Below are positions 25,455 through 34,015 of a stretch of DNA of 37,107 nt, piece by piece. Each line of letters begins with the position of its first letter. Position 1 is the first letter of the stretch. A model generated the notes under the pieces. It saw only the letters and a program-made list of their open reading frames with translations, did no database searches and had not been told where the DNA came from. The DNA comes from an uncultured Ignavibacteria bacterium. Its GTDB lineage: Bacteria > Bacteroidota > Ignavibacteria > Kapaibacteriales > UBA2268. Position numbers and translations under genes: made by a program. Location: the NCBI GenBank assembly GCA_903862655.1, contig CAIOZA010000080.1, forward strand, positions 1-37,107. Direction: 5' to 3'.

Positions 25455-26477
25455 ATGATAGCCATCCATAAAAGCGATTCAGGCTTTCACCCTAGATGGG
25501 TAGCCTATTGCGAAAAAAGCAACATCCCATTTAAAATGGTGGATTGCCTCTCTACTGATTTAATAAATCAACTTTCAGATTGTGATGCACTTATGTGGCA
25601 CCATTCACAAAACAATCCTTCACACCTTATCATCGCAAAACAAATTCTGTTTGCTGTTCAACAAGCCGGTTTAGTAGTTTTTCCTGATTTTAATACTGCT
25701 TGGCATTTTGACGATAAGGTCGGACAAAAATACTTACTCGAAGCCTTAAAAATACCATTGGTTAAATCCCATGTGTTTTATAATAAAACAGATGCATTGC
25801 AATGGATAAAGCAAACCACCTTTCCCAAGGTCTTTAAGCTTAGGGGTGGAGCAGGTTCAGCTAATGTTAAGTTAGTTCACAATACTTCTCAGGCAATGAG
25901 AATTGTCACAAAAGCCTACGGTAGAGGATTCAGCAATTACGACGCCTGGAGCAATTTAAAGGAAATATGGCGCAAATGGAGACTTGGTAAAACCAATGGA
26001 TCCAATCTTTTAAAAGCCACAATCCGTATAGTATATAAACCTGCTTATTCCCGTATAGCTGGCAAGGAAATTGGTTATGTTTACTTCCAAGATTTTATTA
26101 CCAACAACGACCACGATATTCGTGTAATTGTTATTGGGGATAAGGCTTTTGCCATAAAACGCATGGTCCGTAAAAATGATTTCCGCGCCTCAGGAAGTGG
26201 TAATATCAAATATGAGAAGTCAAATTTTAGTGATGAAGTAATCCGTATGGGGTTTGATATTCACAACAAACTAAAGGGGCAATGTACTGCAATGGATTTT
26301 GTTTTTGAAAAAGGTGTACCTGAAGTGGTCGAAATTAGTTTTGGTTTTGTTAAAGAGGTCTATGACCCATGCTCAGGCTATTGGGATAAAGATCTTATTT
26401 GGTATGAGGGGAAATTTGAACCTTACGGGTGGATGGTGGAATTGGTACAAAAGCAAATCCAGACAAAAAATGCGTAA
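25455..26477 (+). CDS. RimK-type ATP-grasp ligase
   Basis: RimK-like ATP-grasp enzymes form amide bonds with an amino acid or amine. The 340-residue protein has an N-terminal alpha/beta part (IAIHKSDSGFHPRWVAYCEK). It then has FPKVFKLRGGAGSANVKLV (about 120-138) as the nucleotide-binding strand-loop, YVYFQDFITNNDHDIRVIVI (about 201-220) with the conserved DIR, and AIKRMVRKNDFRAS (about 227-240). The terminal metal block is MDFVFEKGVPEVVEISFGF. It follows DUF362 by 12 nt and overlaps the next GT4 gene by 8 nt. The role is probably attachment of an amino-acid-like group to the polysaccharide or its precursor; the substrate is unknown. Confidence 0.87.
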   Translation: MIAIHKSDSGFHPRWVAYCEKSNIPFKMVDCLSTDLINQLSDCDALMWHHSQNNPSHLIIAKQILFAVQQAGLVVFPDFNTAWHFDDKVGQKYLLEALKIPLVKSHVFYNKTDALQWIKQTTFPKVFKLRGGAGSANVKLVHNTSQAMRIVTKAYGRGFSNYDAWSNLKEIWRKWRLGKTNGSNLLKATIRIVYKPAYSRIAGKEIGYVYFQDFITNNDHDIRVIVIGDKAFAIKRMVRKNDFRASGSGNIKYEKSNFSDEVIRMGFDIHNKLKGQCTAMDFVFEKGVPEVVEISFGFVKEVYDPCSGYWDKDLIWYEGKFEPYGWMVELVQKQIQTKNA

Positions 26478-27537
26478 GACAATTTGCTTTGTTGGTGGCG
26501 GTCTTAAGGGCGGTGGCCAGGAAAGGGCTTTAACAAGTTTAGCTAACTACGCTGCTGCGCATGATTATGACGTTATAATTTTGAACCTTTTTAAGACCGA
26601 CATATTTTTCGAACTGCATCCTGAAATAAAATTAATTTGGCCTAAAATAGAAAGAGAAAAATTAAACAGATTTGTTTACGCACTTTCACTTATTCCATTT
26701 ATTCGCAAAGAAATCAAAAAACATAAACCTGATGTGGTTATTTGTTTTGGAGAATGGTTTAATGCTTACACTATACTGTCAACTCGATTTTTAGGTATAA
26801 AAGTTTTTGTTTCCAACCGTATGGGACCAATGTTAAAGTTAGGCTTCCTGCTCGACACTGCTAATAAATTGTTATACAGGTATGCTGATGGCGTTATTGC
26901 ACAAACCAACACAGCAAAGGACATTATTTCTATAAAGGGGCCCAATAAGAATATAAGAGTTATTCCTAACGCAGTTATTCCTATTGAAGCTAATCAATTT
27001 TCAAAGAAAAATCAAATAGTCACTGTTGGTCGTTTATCAAAAGCAAAAAACCATATATTACTTGTTCGTTCCTTTGCCAAACTAAATAATTCTTTATGGA
27101 CCTTGCATATTATTGGAGATGGTGAAGAACGGTACAACCTTGAATGTGAAGTACGTAAGCTAGGAATAGAAAAAAAAGTTATATTCTATGGCCAGCAGAA
27201 AGAATTTGGTTCAATACTTTCCGAATCCGAAATATTTGTTCTTTCTTCAGTTTTTGAAGGCTTCCCTAATGCATTGGTAGAGGCTATGTCAGTTCCATTG
27301 GCTTGCATCAGTACTAATTGCATTGCAGGGCCATCTGATATTATTCAAGATGGTGTAAATGGCATATTGGTTAAGCCAAATGATATTGATGAAATGACAG
27401 AAGCAATAAACCGGTTGGTACAGGATCAAAAACTTCGGAACGAACTATCTGATGAAGCCTATAAAGTGAGAGAAAAGTACCATTTTGATACGGTCGCCAA
27501 ACAATACTTGGCTTTTATTCAACCTGAAAGTCAGTAA
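26470..27537 (+). CDS. GT4-family glycosyltransferase
   Basis: Translation from ATG 26470 gives 355 residues starting RKTICFVGGGLKGGGQERAL, the typical GT4 N-terminal Gly-rich loop. The much earlier ATG in the same frame (26299) lies inside the ATP-grasp gene and is not credible. The C-terminal domain holds VTVGRLSKAKNHILLVRSFA (about 181-200), LHIIGDGEER, and the donor site SSVFEGFPNALVEAMSVPLA with Glu-x7-Glu (EGFPNALVE), followed by CIAGPSDIIQDGVNG. This is the pattern of retaining GT4 enzymes that use UDP-GlcNAc/GalNAc or similar; the exact donor is not readable. Confidence 0.9.
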   Translation: MRKTICFVGGGLKGGGQERALTSLANYAAAHDYDVIILNLFKTDIFFELHPEIKLIWPKIEREKLNRFVYALSLIPFIRKEIKKHKPDVVICFGEWFNAYTILSTRFLGIKVFVSNRMGPMLKLGFLLDTANKLLYRYADGVIAQTNTAKDIISIKGPNKNIRVIPNAVIPIEANQFSKKNQIVTVGRLSKAKNHILLVRSFAKLNNSLWTLHIIGDGEERYNLECEVRKLGIEKKVIFYGQQKEFGSILSESEIFVLSSVFEGFPNALVEAMSVPLACISTNCIAGPSDIIQDGVNGILVKPNDIDEMTEAINRLVQDQKLRNELSDEAYKVREKYHFDTVAKQYLAFIQPESQ

Positions 27538-27546
27538 TTTTGTAAA

Positions 27547-28758
27547 ATGAAGATAATACAAATAAATTCAACAATCAACGCTGGTAGTACCGGAAAAATA
27601 GCTGAAGGTATAGGAGACAGAACAATTCAGTATGGAGGGATAAGTTATATTGCTTATGGTCGTTCAGCCAACCCAAGTAGTTCTCATCCTATAAAAATTG
27701 GCAATATATGGGATAAAGCATACCATTTGATAAATGCCAGGATTTTTGACACTACAGGCTTCCATTCAAAAACAGCAACTAAAAGACTTATAAATCAAAT
27801 TAAGTCAATCAATCCTGACATTATTCATCTTCACAATATTCATGGCTATTATCTGAATATTGCATTTTTGTTTAGTTTCCTTAAAGATTGGGGTAAGCCA
27901 GTAATATGGACTTTACACGATTGTTGGGCTTTTACTGGTCATTGTTGTCATTACCAACGAGCAAACTGTATTAAATGGAAAACAGGATGCCATCATTGCC
28001 CTCTAACAAGACTATATCCTCAATCAATCTTATTTGATAATTCTAGATCAAACTTCAAAAGAAAAAAGGAAATCTTCAATCTACCTGAGAATATCAGGTT
28101 AGTAACAGTTTCAAAATGGCTTGAAAGCCAGGTGGAAGAATCATTTCTGAAAAGCAAGAAAATTCAAACCATATACAACGGCGTAAACTTATCAGTTTTT
28201 AAACCATTAGATCAAACAAGCTTAAAAGAAAAAAATGGCTTCGCAGGAAAAAAAATAATCCTTGGTGTTGCAAACGTTTGGTCAGAGGGGAAAGGGCTTA
28301 AAGCATTTCTTGATTTAAGCAAACTGCTGTCCATTGATCAGGTTATAATTCTTATTGGCTTAAGTAAAAAACAAATACAAGGCCTACCTAAAGGCATTGT
28401 GGGTATTTCTCGTACCAATAATGTTTCACAGTTAGCTGAATATTATAACATGGCTGATGTATTTGTAAATCCTTCCATAGCTGAAACATTTGGCATGGTT
28501 ACAGCCGAAGCAATGGCCTGCGGTACTCCTTCTGTGGTTTATAACTCTACAGCCATGCCCGAACTGATAGAGGATGGCGTCGGTTTTATAGTTCCAACAA
28601 ACGACATTAAGGGTCTAAACAACAGTATTAACAAAATCTTGGTTTTAGGGAAGGAGCAATTTATATCTAGTTGCAGAAGTCGTGCAATATCGCTCTTTGA
28701 TATGGAAAAACAGTTTGAACAATACATTACGCTTTACAAATCATTGCTTATTAAATAA
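27547..28758 (+). CDS. GT4-family glycosyltransferase, WcaC-like with Cys/His cluster
   Basis: The 403-residue protein starts KIIQINSTINAGSTGKIAEG. It has the family signature PDIIHLHNIHGYYLN (about 90-104) and WTLHDCWAFTGHCCHY (121-136), then a Cys/His cluster: Cys126, Cys133, Cys134, Cys141, Cys148, His149, His150 and Cys151. This cluster is shared by WcaC-like colanic acid glycosyltransferases and may bind metal. The C-terminal domain has VNPSIAETFGMVTAEAMACG (Glu-x7-Glu) and GVGFIVP. It is 9 nt after the previous GT4 and 37 nt before the next. Confidence 0.9.
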   Translation: MKIIQINSTINAGSTGKIAEGIGDRTIQYGGISYIAYGRSANPSSSHPIKIGNIWDKAYHLINARIFDTTGFHSKTATKRLINQIKSINPDIIHLHNIHGYYLNIAFLFSFLKDWGKPVIWTLHDCWAFTGHCCHYQRANCIKWKTGCHHCPLTRLYPQSILFDNSRSNFKRKKEIFNLPENIRLVTVSKWLESQVEESFLKSKKIQTIYNGVNLSVFKPLDQTSLKEKNGFAGKKIILGVANVWSEGKGLKAFLDLSKLLSIDQVIILIGLSKKQIQGLPKGIVGISRTNNVSQLAEYYNMADVFVNPSIAETFGMVTAEAMACGTPSVVYNSTAMPELIEDGVGFIVPTNDIKGLNNSINKILVLGKEQFISSCRSRAISLFDMEKQFEQYITLYKSLLIK

Positions 28759-28795
28759 ATCTATAATTTTTCTGAATTTTTAATCAACTTCAATT

Positions 28796-29986
28796 ATGCG
28801 TATTCTTTTCCTTATGTTTGTGTTTCCTGATATGAATAAAAGTTTCAATATGTATACTGCCCTAGTAGAAGAATTCTCTAAAAATAACCATGAGGTCATT
28901 GTTGTTGCTCCCGCCTTTGAGAATCAAAAAACCGGGCTAAAGAAAGAAAAAAACCTAGAAATTCTGCGGGTTAAAACATTGCCTATTAAAAATGTCCCCA
29001 ACTATATTAAAGGGATTTCAAATCTTCTTTTACCAGCGCAATTCTACAAAGCTATTAATAAATTCTATTCTGGAATGAAATTTGATCTGATAATTACACC
29101 CACTCCTCCAATCACCCTTGTAGATTTAGCAGCAAAAATTAAAAAGAAACAAGGTTCGAAGCTATATTTATTTTTAAGGGATATTTTTCCTCAAAATGCA
29201 GTCGACCTTGGTATTTTGACCAAAGGTAGTATAATCTATACTTTTTTTAGGAAAAAAGAAAAAAAACTCTATAAATTGGCTGACAGTATCGGATGTATGT
29301 CGCAAGGGAATATTGAGTATATACTTATGAATAATCCATTTATTGATAGGGAAAAACTACATATTGCTCATAATCTTCAGTTTAAAAATGATAATTTTCA
29401 GATAAGATCAAATCAAATAAAACAGAAATATAATCTGGAAAACAAATTTGTAGCTGTGTTTGGTGGCAACATGGGCAAATCGCAACAACTTGAAAATATT
29501 TTAGCACTTGCAAAAGCATGTGAAAAATACAAAGATGTTGTATTCCTATTATTAGGTGAGGGGTTGCAAAAATTACAAATTGAAAAAGATATCAAATCCA
29601 AAGGGATTAAAAATATTATTCTTACGGATACTATTCCCAAGTCAGAATATCAGGAACTAATAAGTGCTTGCCATATTGGATTGATAAGTTTGCATGAATG
29701 CTTTACAATACCTAATATCCCAAGTAAAACTCTTGACTATTTTAATTTGGGAATCCCAGTACTGGCTTCCATCGACAAGGCAACCGATTATAACAAATAT
29801 TTGGATGAAGCAAAGGCTGGCCTTTGGTCATATGCTGGTGATCTTGAAGAATTCAAGAATAATTTCGAAACGTTATATTTCAACCCAGCTTTAAGAAATG
29901 AAATGGGGAAAAATGGTCGAATTTTCTTTGAAAAATTTCTTACTCCGGATAAAGCATACCAGACAATTGTAGACCACCTAAATTAA
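28796..29986 (+). CDS. GT4-family glycosyltransferase, WbuB-like
   Basis: The 396-residue protein begins RILFLMFVFPDMNKSFNMYT and includes PTPPITLVDLAAKIKKKQGS (about 102-121). It carries LFLRDIFPQNAVDLGIL (about 125-141), which is the recognisable feature of WbuB-type enzymes (transferases of N-acetyl-amino-deoxy-hexoses such as L-FucNAc in E. coli and others). The donor half has VFGGNMGKSQQLENIL and the end block PSKTLDYFNLGIPVLAS. Sugar specificity is inferred only from the subgroup. The gene ends 11 nt before the second (de)acetylase. Confidence 0.88.
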   Translation: MRILFLMFVFPDMNKSFNMYTALVEEFSKNNHEVIVVAPAFENQKTGLKKEKNLEILRVKTLPIKNVPNYIKGISNLLLPAQFYKAINKFYSGMKFDLIITPTPPITLVDLAAKIKKKQGSKLYLFLRDIFPQNAVDLGILTKGSIIYTFFRKKEKKLYKLADSIGCMSQGNIEYILMNNPFIDREKLHIAHNLQFKNDNFQIRSNQIKQKYNLENKFVAVFGGNMGKSQQLENILALAKACEKYKDVVFLLLGEGLQKLQIEKDIKSKGIKNIILTDTIPKSEYQELISACHIGLISLHECFTIPNIPSKTLDYFNLGIPVLASIDKATDYNKYLDEAKAGLWSYAGDLEEFKNNFETLYFNPALRNEMGKNGRIFFEKFLTPDKAYQTIVDHLN

Positions 29987-29997
29987 GTTTTAATTAC

Positions 29998-31116
29998 ATG
30001 TTGCAATATTATAAAAATATTCTTGCTCGTCATGTTAAGAACAGTATAGGCTGGTCGACTGGTCGTAAAATTATTGTTTTCACAGTTGATGACTATGGAT
30101 CAGTCCGAATGGCCTCGAAAACAGCCCGTGAAAATCTGAGAAAACAAGGATTAAAAATTGATTCCAGTAAATTTGATATGTATGATGGATTGGAGGATGC
30201 CGAAGATTTGATTCAGCTATATGAAACACTTTCATCAGTAAAGGATAAAAATAGTAATCCCGCGATTTTTACAGCTATGTCGTTACCTGCTAATCCTGAT
30301 TTTGCAAAAATGAGGAATACAGGTTACATTGAATACAATTATGAATTAATAACAGACACTTGGCAAAAGTTGCCTGGTTACGAAAGAATGAAATCTATTT
30401 GGGAGGAAGGAATAAATAAAAAATTAATCTATCCACAATTTCATGGTAGGGAGCATCTCAATGTAAAAGTTCTATTGGATCTTCTACAAAAAAAAGACAA
30501 AGAAGTATTAGCCTGTTTCGACAATCACTCCTTTGGAGCTATTTCAGCTAAACCATATCCATCGATAAATTATGTTGCAGCATTTGAGTTCGACAAATAC
30601 GAAGAAAATGAAGCACTGAAAGAAATTGCATTTGATGGATTAAATGCTTTTGAAAAAGTATTTGGTTATCGCGCAAAGCATTTTGCAGCTCCGGGAGCAC
30701 GTGAACATAGATGCTTAGCAGAAACCCTGTACAAAGGAGGTATTAGGTTTATTGATTCTGATATGATAAAGAAGGAACATCAGGGTAACATGAAATATGA
30801 AAACTCTTACAATTTTACAGGTAAAAAAAACGAATTCCAACAGGTATTGTTAGTCCGGAACTGTGTATTCGAGCCAAATCCTTTTGATAATCTTGATTGG
30901 GTTGGCTACTGTTTAAAACAGATCGAGATTGCATTTAAATGGAATAAGCCAGCAAATATAAGCACCCACAGGGTAAACTTTGCGGGTCATATAGAGCCAT
31001 CTCATCGTAAAAAAGGTCTTTCTTTGCTAAGGAGTCTGTTGAAGGAAATTGTAAAACGATGGCCTGATGTAGAATTTATGACTTCATTAGAGTTAGGTGA
31101 GCTAATTGACTCTTGA
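29998..31116 (+). CDS. Divergent NodB/CE4-like polysaccharide (de)acetylase, copy 2
   Basis: The 372-residue protein aligns along its length with the 22300 product. It has IVFTVDDYGSVRMASK (26-41) with Asp31-Asp32, YPQFHGREHLNV (145-156) with His149-x3-His153, HFAAPGAREHRC (about 228-239) at the RxPY-like site, and NISTHRVNFAGHI near the C-terminus. WPDVEFMTSLELGELI matches the other copy's WPDIEFMSSNQLATTI. There is no signal peptide. The two proteins differ most in the middle, so they probably act on different sugars. It seems to end the GT4 operon; a hairpin follows at 31218. Confidence 0.78.
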   Translation: MLQYYKNILARHVKNSIGWSTGRKIIVFTVDDYGSVRMASKTARENLRKQGLKIDSSKFDMYDGLEDAEDLIQLYETLSSVKDKNSNPAIFTAMSLPANPDFAKMRNTGYIEYNYELITDTWQKLPGYERMKSIWEEGINKKLIYPQFHGREHLNVKVLLDLLQKKDKEVLACFDNHSFGAISAKPYPSINYVAAFEFDKYEENEALKEIAFDGLNAFEKVFGYRAKHFAAPGAREHRCLAETLYKGGIRFIDSDMIKKEHQGNMKYENSYNFTGKKNEFQQVLLVRNCVFEPNPFDNLDWVGYCLKQIEIAFKWNKPANISTHRVNFAGHIEPSHRKKGLSLLRSLLKEIVKRWPDVEFMTSLELGELIDS

Positions 31117-31217
31117 TCAGTACTTAAGTTTATTAAATATCTGTTTACAGAAAATGTATGTATCCGTTATGACTCTTTAAAGAACTTTTTATTAGGTTTT
31201 TTAAGTATCTAATCATT

Positions 31218-31251
31218 GCCCCCTGAAGAAACTTTATTGAAATTCTGGGGC
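31218..31251 (+). terminator. Hairpin in the gap after the second (de)acetylase gene
   Basis: GCCCCCTGAA pairs with TTCTGGGGC (one bulged base) across a 15-nt A/T-rich loop, about 100 nt after the stop at 31116. It is the only G+C-rich hairpin in the area. There is no T-run after it, so it could be a processing or pausing site instead. Confidence 0.4.
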
Positions 31252-31311
31252 GTATTAATAAAGTCCTAAGTTTAACCTTTCAAACAGTAAAAATTAATCC
31301 CACAAATCAAT

Positions 31312-32343
31312 ATGGATAAACTACTATATTTTGGCTATGTAATCCTGACCTCCTTCAAACATAGAACAAAATTAATTTCCTTTAGCTTGTTTTTTAGTCG
31401 AAAATATGACCGCAGCAGGTTGTATTTTTTATTTGTGCCTTATCTTTACTATTTTAAATTTAATATGCATCCTTTAGACTATTTCTACTTTAATGTGTTC
31501 AAGAATGAAAAATTCAATCCTAATGATTACGCTAATACTATGTTCATGTATCGTTTTCATAAAAAATTAAATGATAAAAAGTACACAAAATATTTTTTCA
31601 ACAAAATGCTTTTCCATCAGAAATTTAAGGAATACATGGGGCATGGGTATATCAATTTAAAAAAGACAAACATTAATGAATTGAGAAAATGGATAATTGA
31701 TAAAAAACCAGATTCGTTGATAATAAAAAAAATAAACAGTGTTGGTGGTTTTGGCGTCAAGAGAGTTCGTATAAAGCTAAAGGATAACGACGTTTTCATA
31801 GACAATCAAACAATTAATGATAAGTTTCAATTTTTGCAAAAATTTGATCTCATTGAAGAGTTTGTTGTGCAGCACGAACTGATAAACAAAATTAATCCTA
31901 GCTGTTTGAATACAGTTCGTGTTGCGACCGTATTAGATAAAGATAATACTGTGAATATCTTAGGTGCAGTAATTAGGTTCGGTGTTAACAACGACGTTGA
32001 TAATTTTCATTCTGGTGGTATTGCCGTTAATATTAATGTTTTGAACGGTTGTCTTGAAGGAGATGGATTTAGGCTTGCACCATCAGAACCTGAGTTTTAC
32101 CCATTTCATCCAACAACAAATATTAAATTTGACGGCTATCAACTTCCTCATTGGCCGATATTAATTAATACTATAAAAAAAGCCTGTTATGTAATTCCAC
32201 AAGCACGTACAATTGGATGGGACATTGCAATTACTCCTAATGGAGTTAGCCTTATCGAAGGCAATCATGATTGGGATAAAATAATTATAGAAAAAGCTCT
32301 GAAACGGGGTATTAGAAAAGAACTCGAAAAGTATATACAATAA
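31312..32343 (+). CDS. Sugar-transfer associated ATP-grasp protein
   Basis: The 343-residue protein resembles the ATP-grasp family found with sugar transferases (PF14397). It has a helical basic N-terminus, then IIKKINSVGGFGVKRVRI (about 136-153) as a nucleotide-binding strand and loop, FDLIEEFVVQHELINKINP (about 178-196), and SCLNTVRVATVLDK (about 197-210). The later blocks are FHSGGIAVNINVLNGCL (about 235-251), ARTIGWDIAITPNGVSLIEG (about 301-320) and NHDWD at the end. This pattern, with NTVR and EGN, identifies the family. It is 5 nt from the GNAT gene, so both are likely co-translated. A ligase that adds an amino-acid-like group is possible; nothing fixes the substrate. Confidence 0.85.
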   Translation: MDKLLYFGYVILTSFKHRTKLISFSLFFSRKYDRSRLYFLFVPYLYYFKFNMHPLDYFYFNVFKNEKFNPNDYANTMFMYRFHKKLNDKKYTKYFFNKMLFHQKFKEYMGHGYINLKKTNINELRKWIIDKKPDSLIIKKINSVGGFGVKRVRIKLKDNDVFIDNQTINDKFQFLQKFDLIEEFVVQHELINKINPSCLNTVRVATVLDKDNTVNILGAVIRFGVNNDVDNFHSGGIAVNINVLNGCLEGDGFRLAPSEPEFYPFHPTTNIKFDGYQLPHWPILINTIKKACYVIPQARTIGWDIAITPNGVSLIEGNHDWDKIIIEKALKRGIRKELEKYIQ

Positions 32344-32348
32344 ACAAT

Positions 32349-32945
32349 ATGATAGTGCGCATCTTACTATACATTAAACATCACCTTTCTTTTTTTTGGC
32401 AGCTAATTGAATTGATTAATGCATATCTCTTCAACCTTCTCTATGGCCGCAGATTTAAAGAAGTTATTCCTATAGTAATAAATGAGTCTAGCTTATCAGG
32501 TTTTTCCTTCCGGCAATTGGCTGTACAAGAAATACCTGCTTTACATGCATTAATATACAAACAAGTTTCAGGCCGTCTTGATTACTTTAAGCCACATGGC
32601 TTCGATATTAAGTCATTACAGAAGACTTTCAAGAACCCTTCCTTTTTAATGATGGGAGTATTTGATGGCCCACATTTGGTGGGTTATTTTTTTTTACGCT
32701 GTTTTTGGAATCGCAAATGCTTTGTCGGCCGCCTTATAGACCAGCCTTATGAGGGCAAGGGAATAGGCAGGGTAATGAATAGTATAATGTATAACATCGG
32801 TTGGCGATCCGGTTTCCGTGTATTGTCAACCATCTCTAAAAACAACCATCTTGTAATGAAGTCGCATGCCAATAACCCACTAATGGTCATCTTGAAGGAA
32901 TTGGATAATGATTTTTTGTTTGTGGAATTTGTGGAGAAGAAATAA
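32349..32945 (+). CDS. GNAT-fold N-acetyltransferase-like protein
   Basis: The 198-residue protein has a hydrophobic, basic N-terminus (LYIKHHLSFFWQLIELI) that could bind membrane. A GNAT-like domain starts at about residue 50 (FSFRQLAVQEIPALHALI). The acetyl-CoA loop is recognisable as RLIDQPYEGKGIGRVMNSI (about 127-145), matching the Q/R-x-x-G-x-G/A motif. The end is LLPLMV-free and ordinary: NNHLVMKSHANNPLMVILKE. It is the last gene of the polysaccharide locus, 5 nt after the ATP-grasp gene. Likely an N-acyltransferase for an amino sugar or amino acid substituent. Confidence 0.78.
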   Translation: MIVRILLYIKHHLSFFWQLIELINAYLFNLLYGRRFKEVIPIVINESSLSGFSFRQLAVQEIPALHALIYKQVSGRLDYFKPHGFDIKSLQKTFKNPSFLMMGVFDGPHLVGYFFLRCFWNRKCFVGRLIDQPYEGKGIGRVMNSIMYNIGWRSGFRVLSTISKNNHLVMKSHANNPLMVILKELDNDFLFVEFVEKK

Positions 32946-33365
32946 AGAATAATGGTTCCAAAACAACGCTACACGAAAATCGCATCATCATTCAATTAGG
33001 ACCCAAATACAATGACGAAGAATATATGAAAAACAAAAGTAAAATGAAACAGCATAAAAAGCTTTCAATATTCAACCGCAATTGGATGCCGGCATTTCAA
33101 CCGGCATTCGTGCTTTCAAACAACAAAGGTTTCTGCCAAAAAACCGAAAAAATCACATAGCTCAATCAAACAAACACTGTCAAACTTTCCCTTTACACAA
33201 AAAAAACAGTTTCAACATACCACCCTATCCAACCCCTGCATAGCTAAAACCAATAGCTAAAACTAATAATAAAACTTAAAAAAACCATAAAATACGGTAT
33301 TTATGGTCCAAATTTCAACCATACATCCCCACCCCCTCCCCACTCACTTCTCCCAACTCAAAACG
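32946..33365 (+). other. Gap after the locus with a doubtful 44-codon ORF
   Basis: Between the GNAT stop and the first heptamer array no known gene is seen. An ORF at 33026-33160 (ATG, 44 codons, starting MKNKSKMKQHKKLSIF) is open in its frame back into the GNAT gene. It may be a gene remnant. A small inverted repeat (ATGCCGG at 33086, CCGGCAT at 33101) sits inside it. From about 33300 the base composition turns C/A-rich and G-poor ahead of the array. Confidence 0.35.
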
Positions 33366-33638
33366 CACCAATCACCAGTCACTAATCACTAATCACCAAT
33401 CACCAGCCACCAATCACCAGTCACCAATCACCAATCACCAATCACCAATCACCAATCACCAATCACCAATCACCACCCACCAATCACCACCCACCAATCA
33501 CCAATCACCAACCACCAATCACCAGTCACCAATCACCAGTCACCAATCACCAGTCACCAATCACCAGTCACCAATCACCAGTCACCAATCACTAATCACC
33601 AATCACCAGTCACCAATCACTAATCACCAGTCACCAAT
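33366..33638 (+). repeat. Heptamer array A: 39 in-register units
   Basis: Thirty-nine consecutive 7-base units, mostly CACCAAT and CACCAGT with some CACTAAT and CACCACC, run from 33366 to 33638 without an insertion or deletion. Much of it alternates CACCAAT/CACCAGT as a 14-bp higher-order unit. It ends 14 nt before the ATG of the first four-helix-bundle gene, joined by CACCCCCTCAAAAG. Spacers are absent, so it is not a CRISPR array. Confidence 0.95.
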
Positions 33639-33652
33639 CACCCCCTCAAAAG

Positions 33653-34012
33653 ATGGTCAAAACACATAAAGACCTGGAAGTTTGGAAACTATCCATCGAC
33701 TTTGTCACTGAAATCTACCGAATTACAGAAGGATTTCCAAAGTCAGAACTATATGGACTAACATCTCAAATACGTAGGGCTGCAATTTCCATACCATCTA
33801 ACATAGCTGAAGGTGCAACGAGAAACTACAAGACTGAGTTTAAGCAATTTTTATTCATTTCTCTTTCAAGTGCTGCCGAAGTAGAAACCCAACTAATAAT
33901 CTCAGGTAAACTAAACTATCTCGAACCAAAAAAACTAGAGGACTTATTACAAATTCTAAATTCAATCTCACGCATGCTTCAGGGCCTAATAAAATCAATC
34001 AGTACCAAGTAA
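33653..34012 (+). CDS. Four-helix-bundle protein (S23/IVP/Avd-like), copy 1
   Basis: The 119-residue protein belongs to the four-helix-bundle family named after the protein encoded in 23S rRNA intervening sequences and related to Avd of diversity-generating retroelements. Hallmarks are THKDLEVWKLSIDFVTEIY (4-22), FPKSELYGLTSQIRRAAISI (28-47), SNIAEGATRN (49-58), FKQFLFISLSSAAEVETQL (63-81) and the final helix. It is highly basic and all-helical. There is no rRNA or reverse transcriptase here, so its host context is neither of the two known ones. It lies between two heptamer arrays and 6 residues of 119 differ from copy 2. Confidence 0.92.
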   Translation: MVKTHKDLEVWKLSIDFVTEIYRITEGFPKSELYGLTSQIRRAAISIPSNIAEGATRNYKTEFKQFLFISLSSAAEVETQLIISGKLNYLEPKKLEDLLQILNSISRMLQGLIKSISTK

Positions 34013-34015
34013 AGC

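Noticed and set aside
26299-26469. N-terminal extension of the GT4 gene from ATG 26299
   Set aside because: The 57 extra codons lie inside the ATP-grasp gene and do not look like a GT4 start; ATG 26470 gives the Gly-rich N-terminus and an 8-nt overlap.
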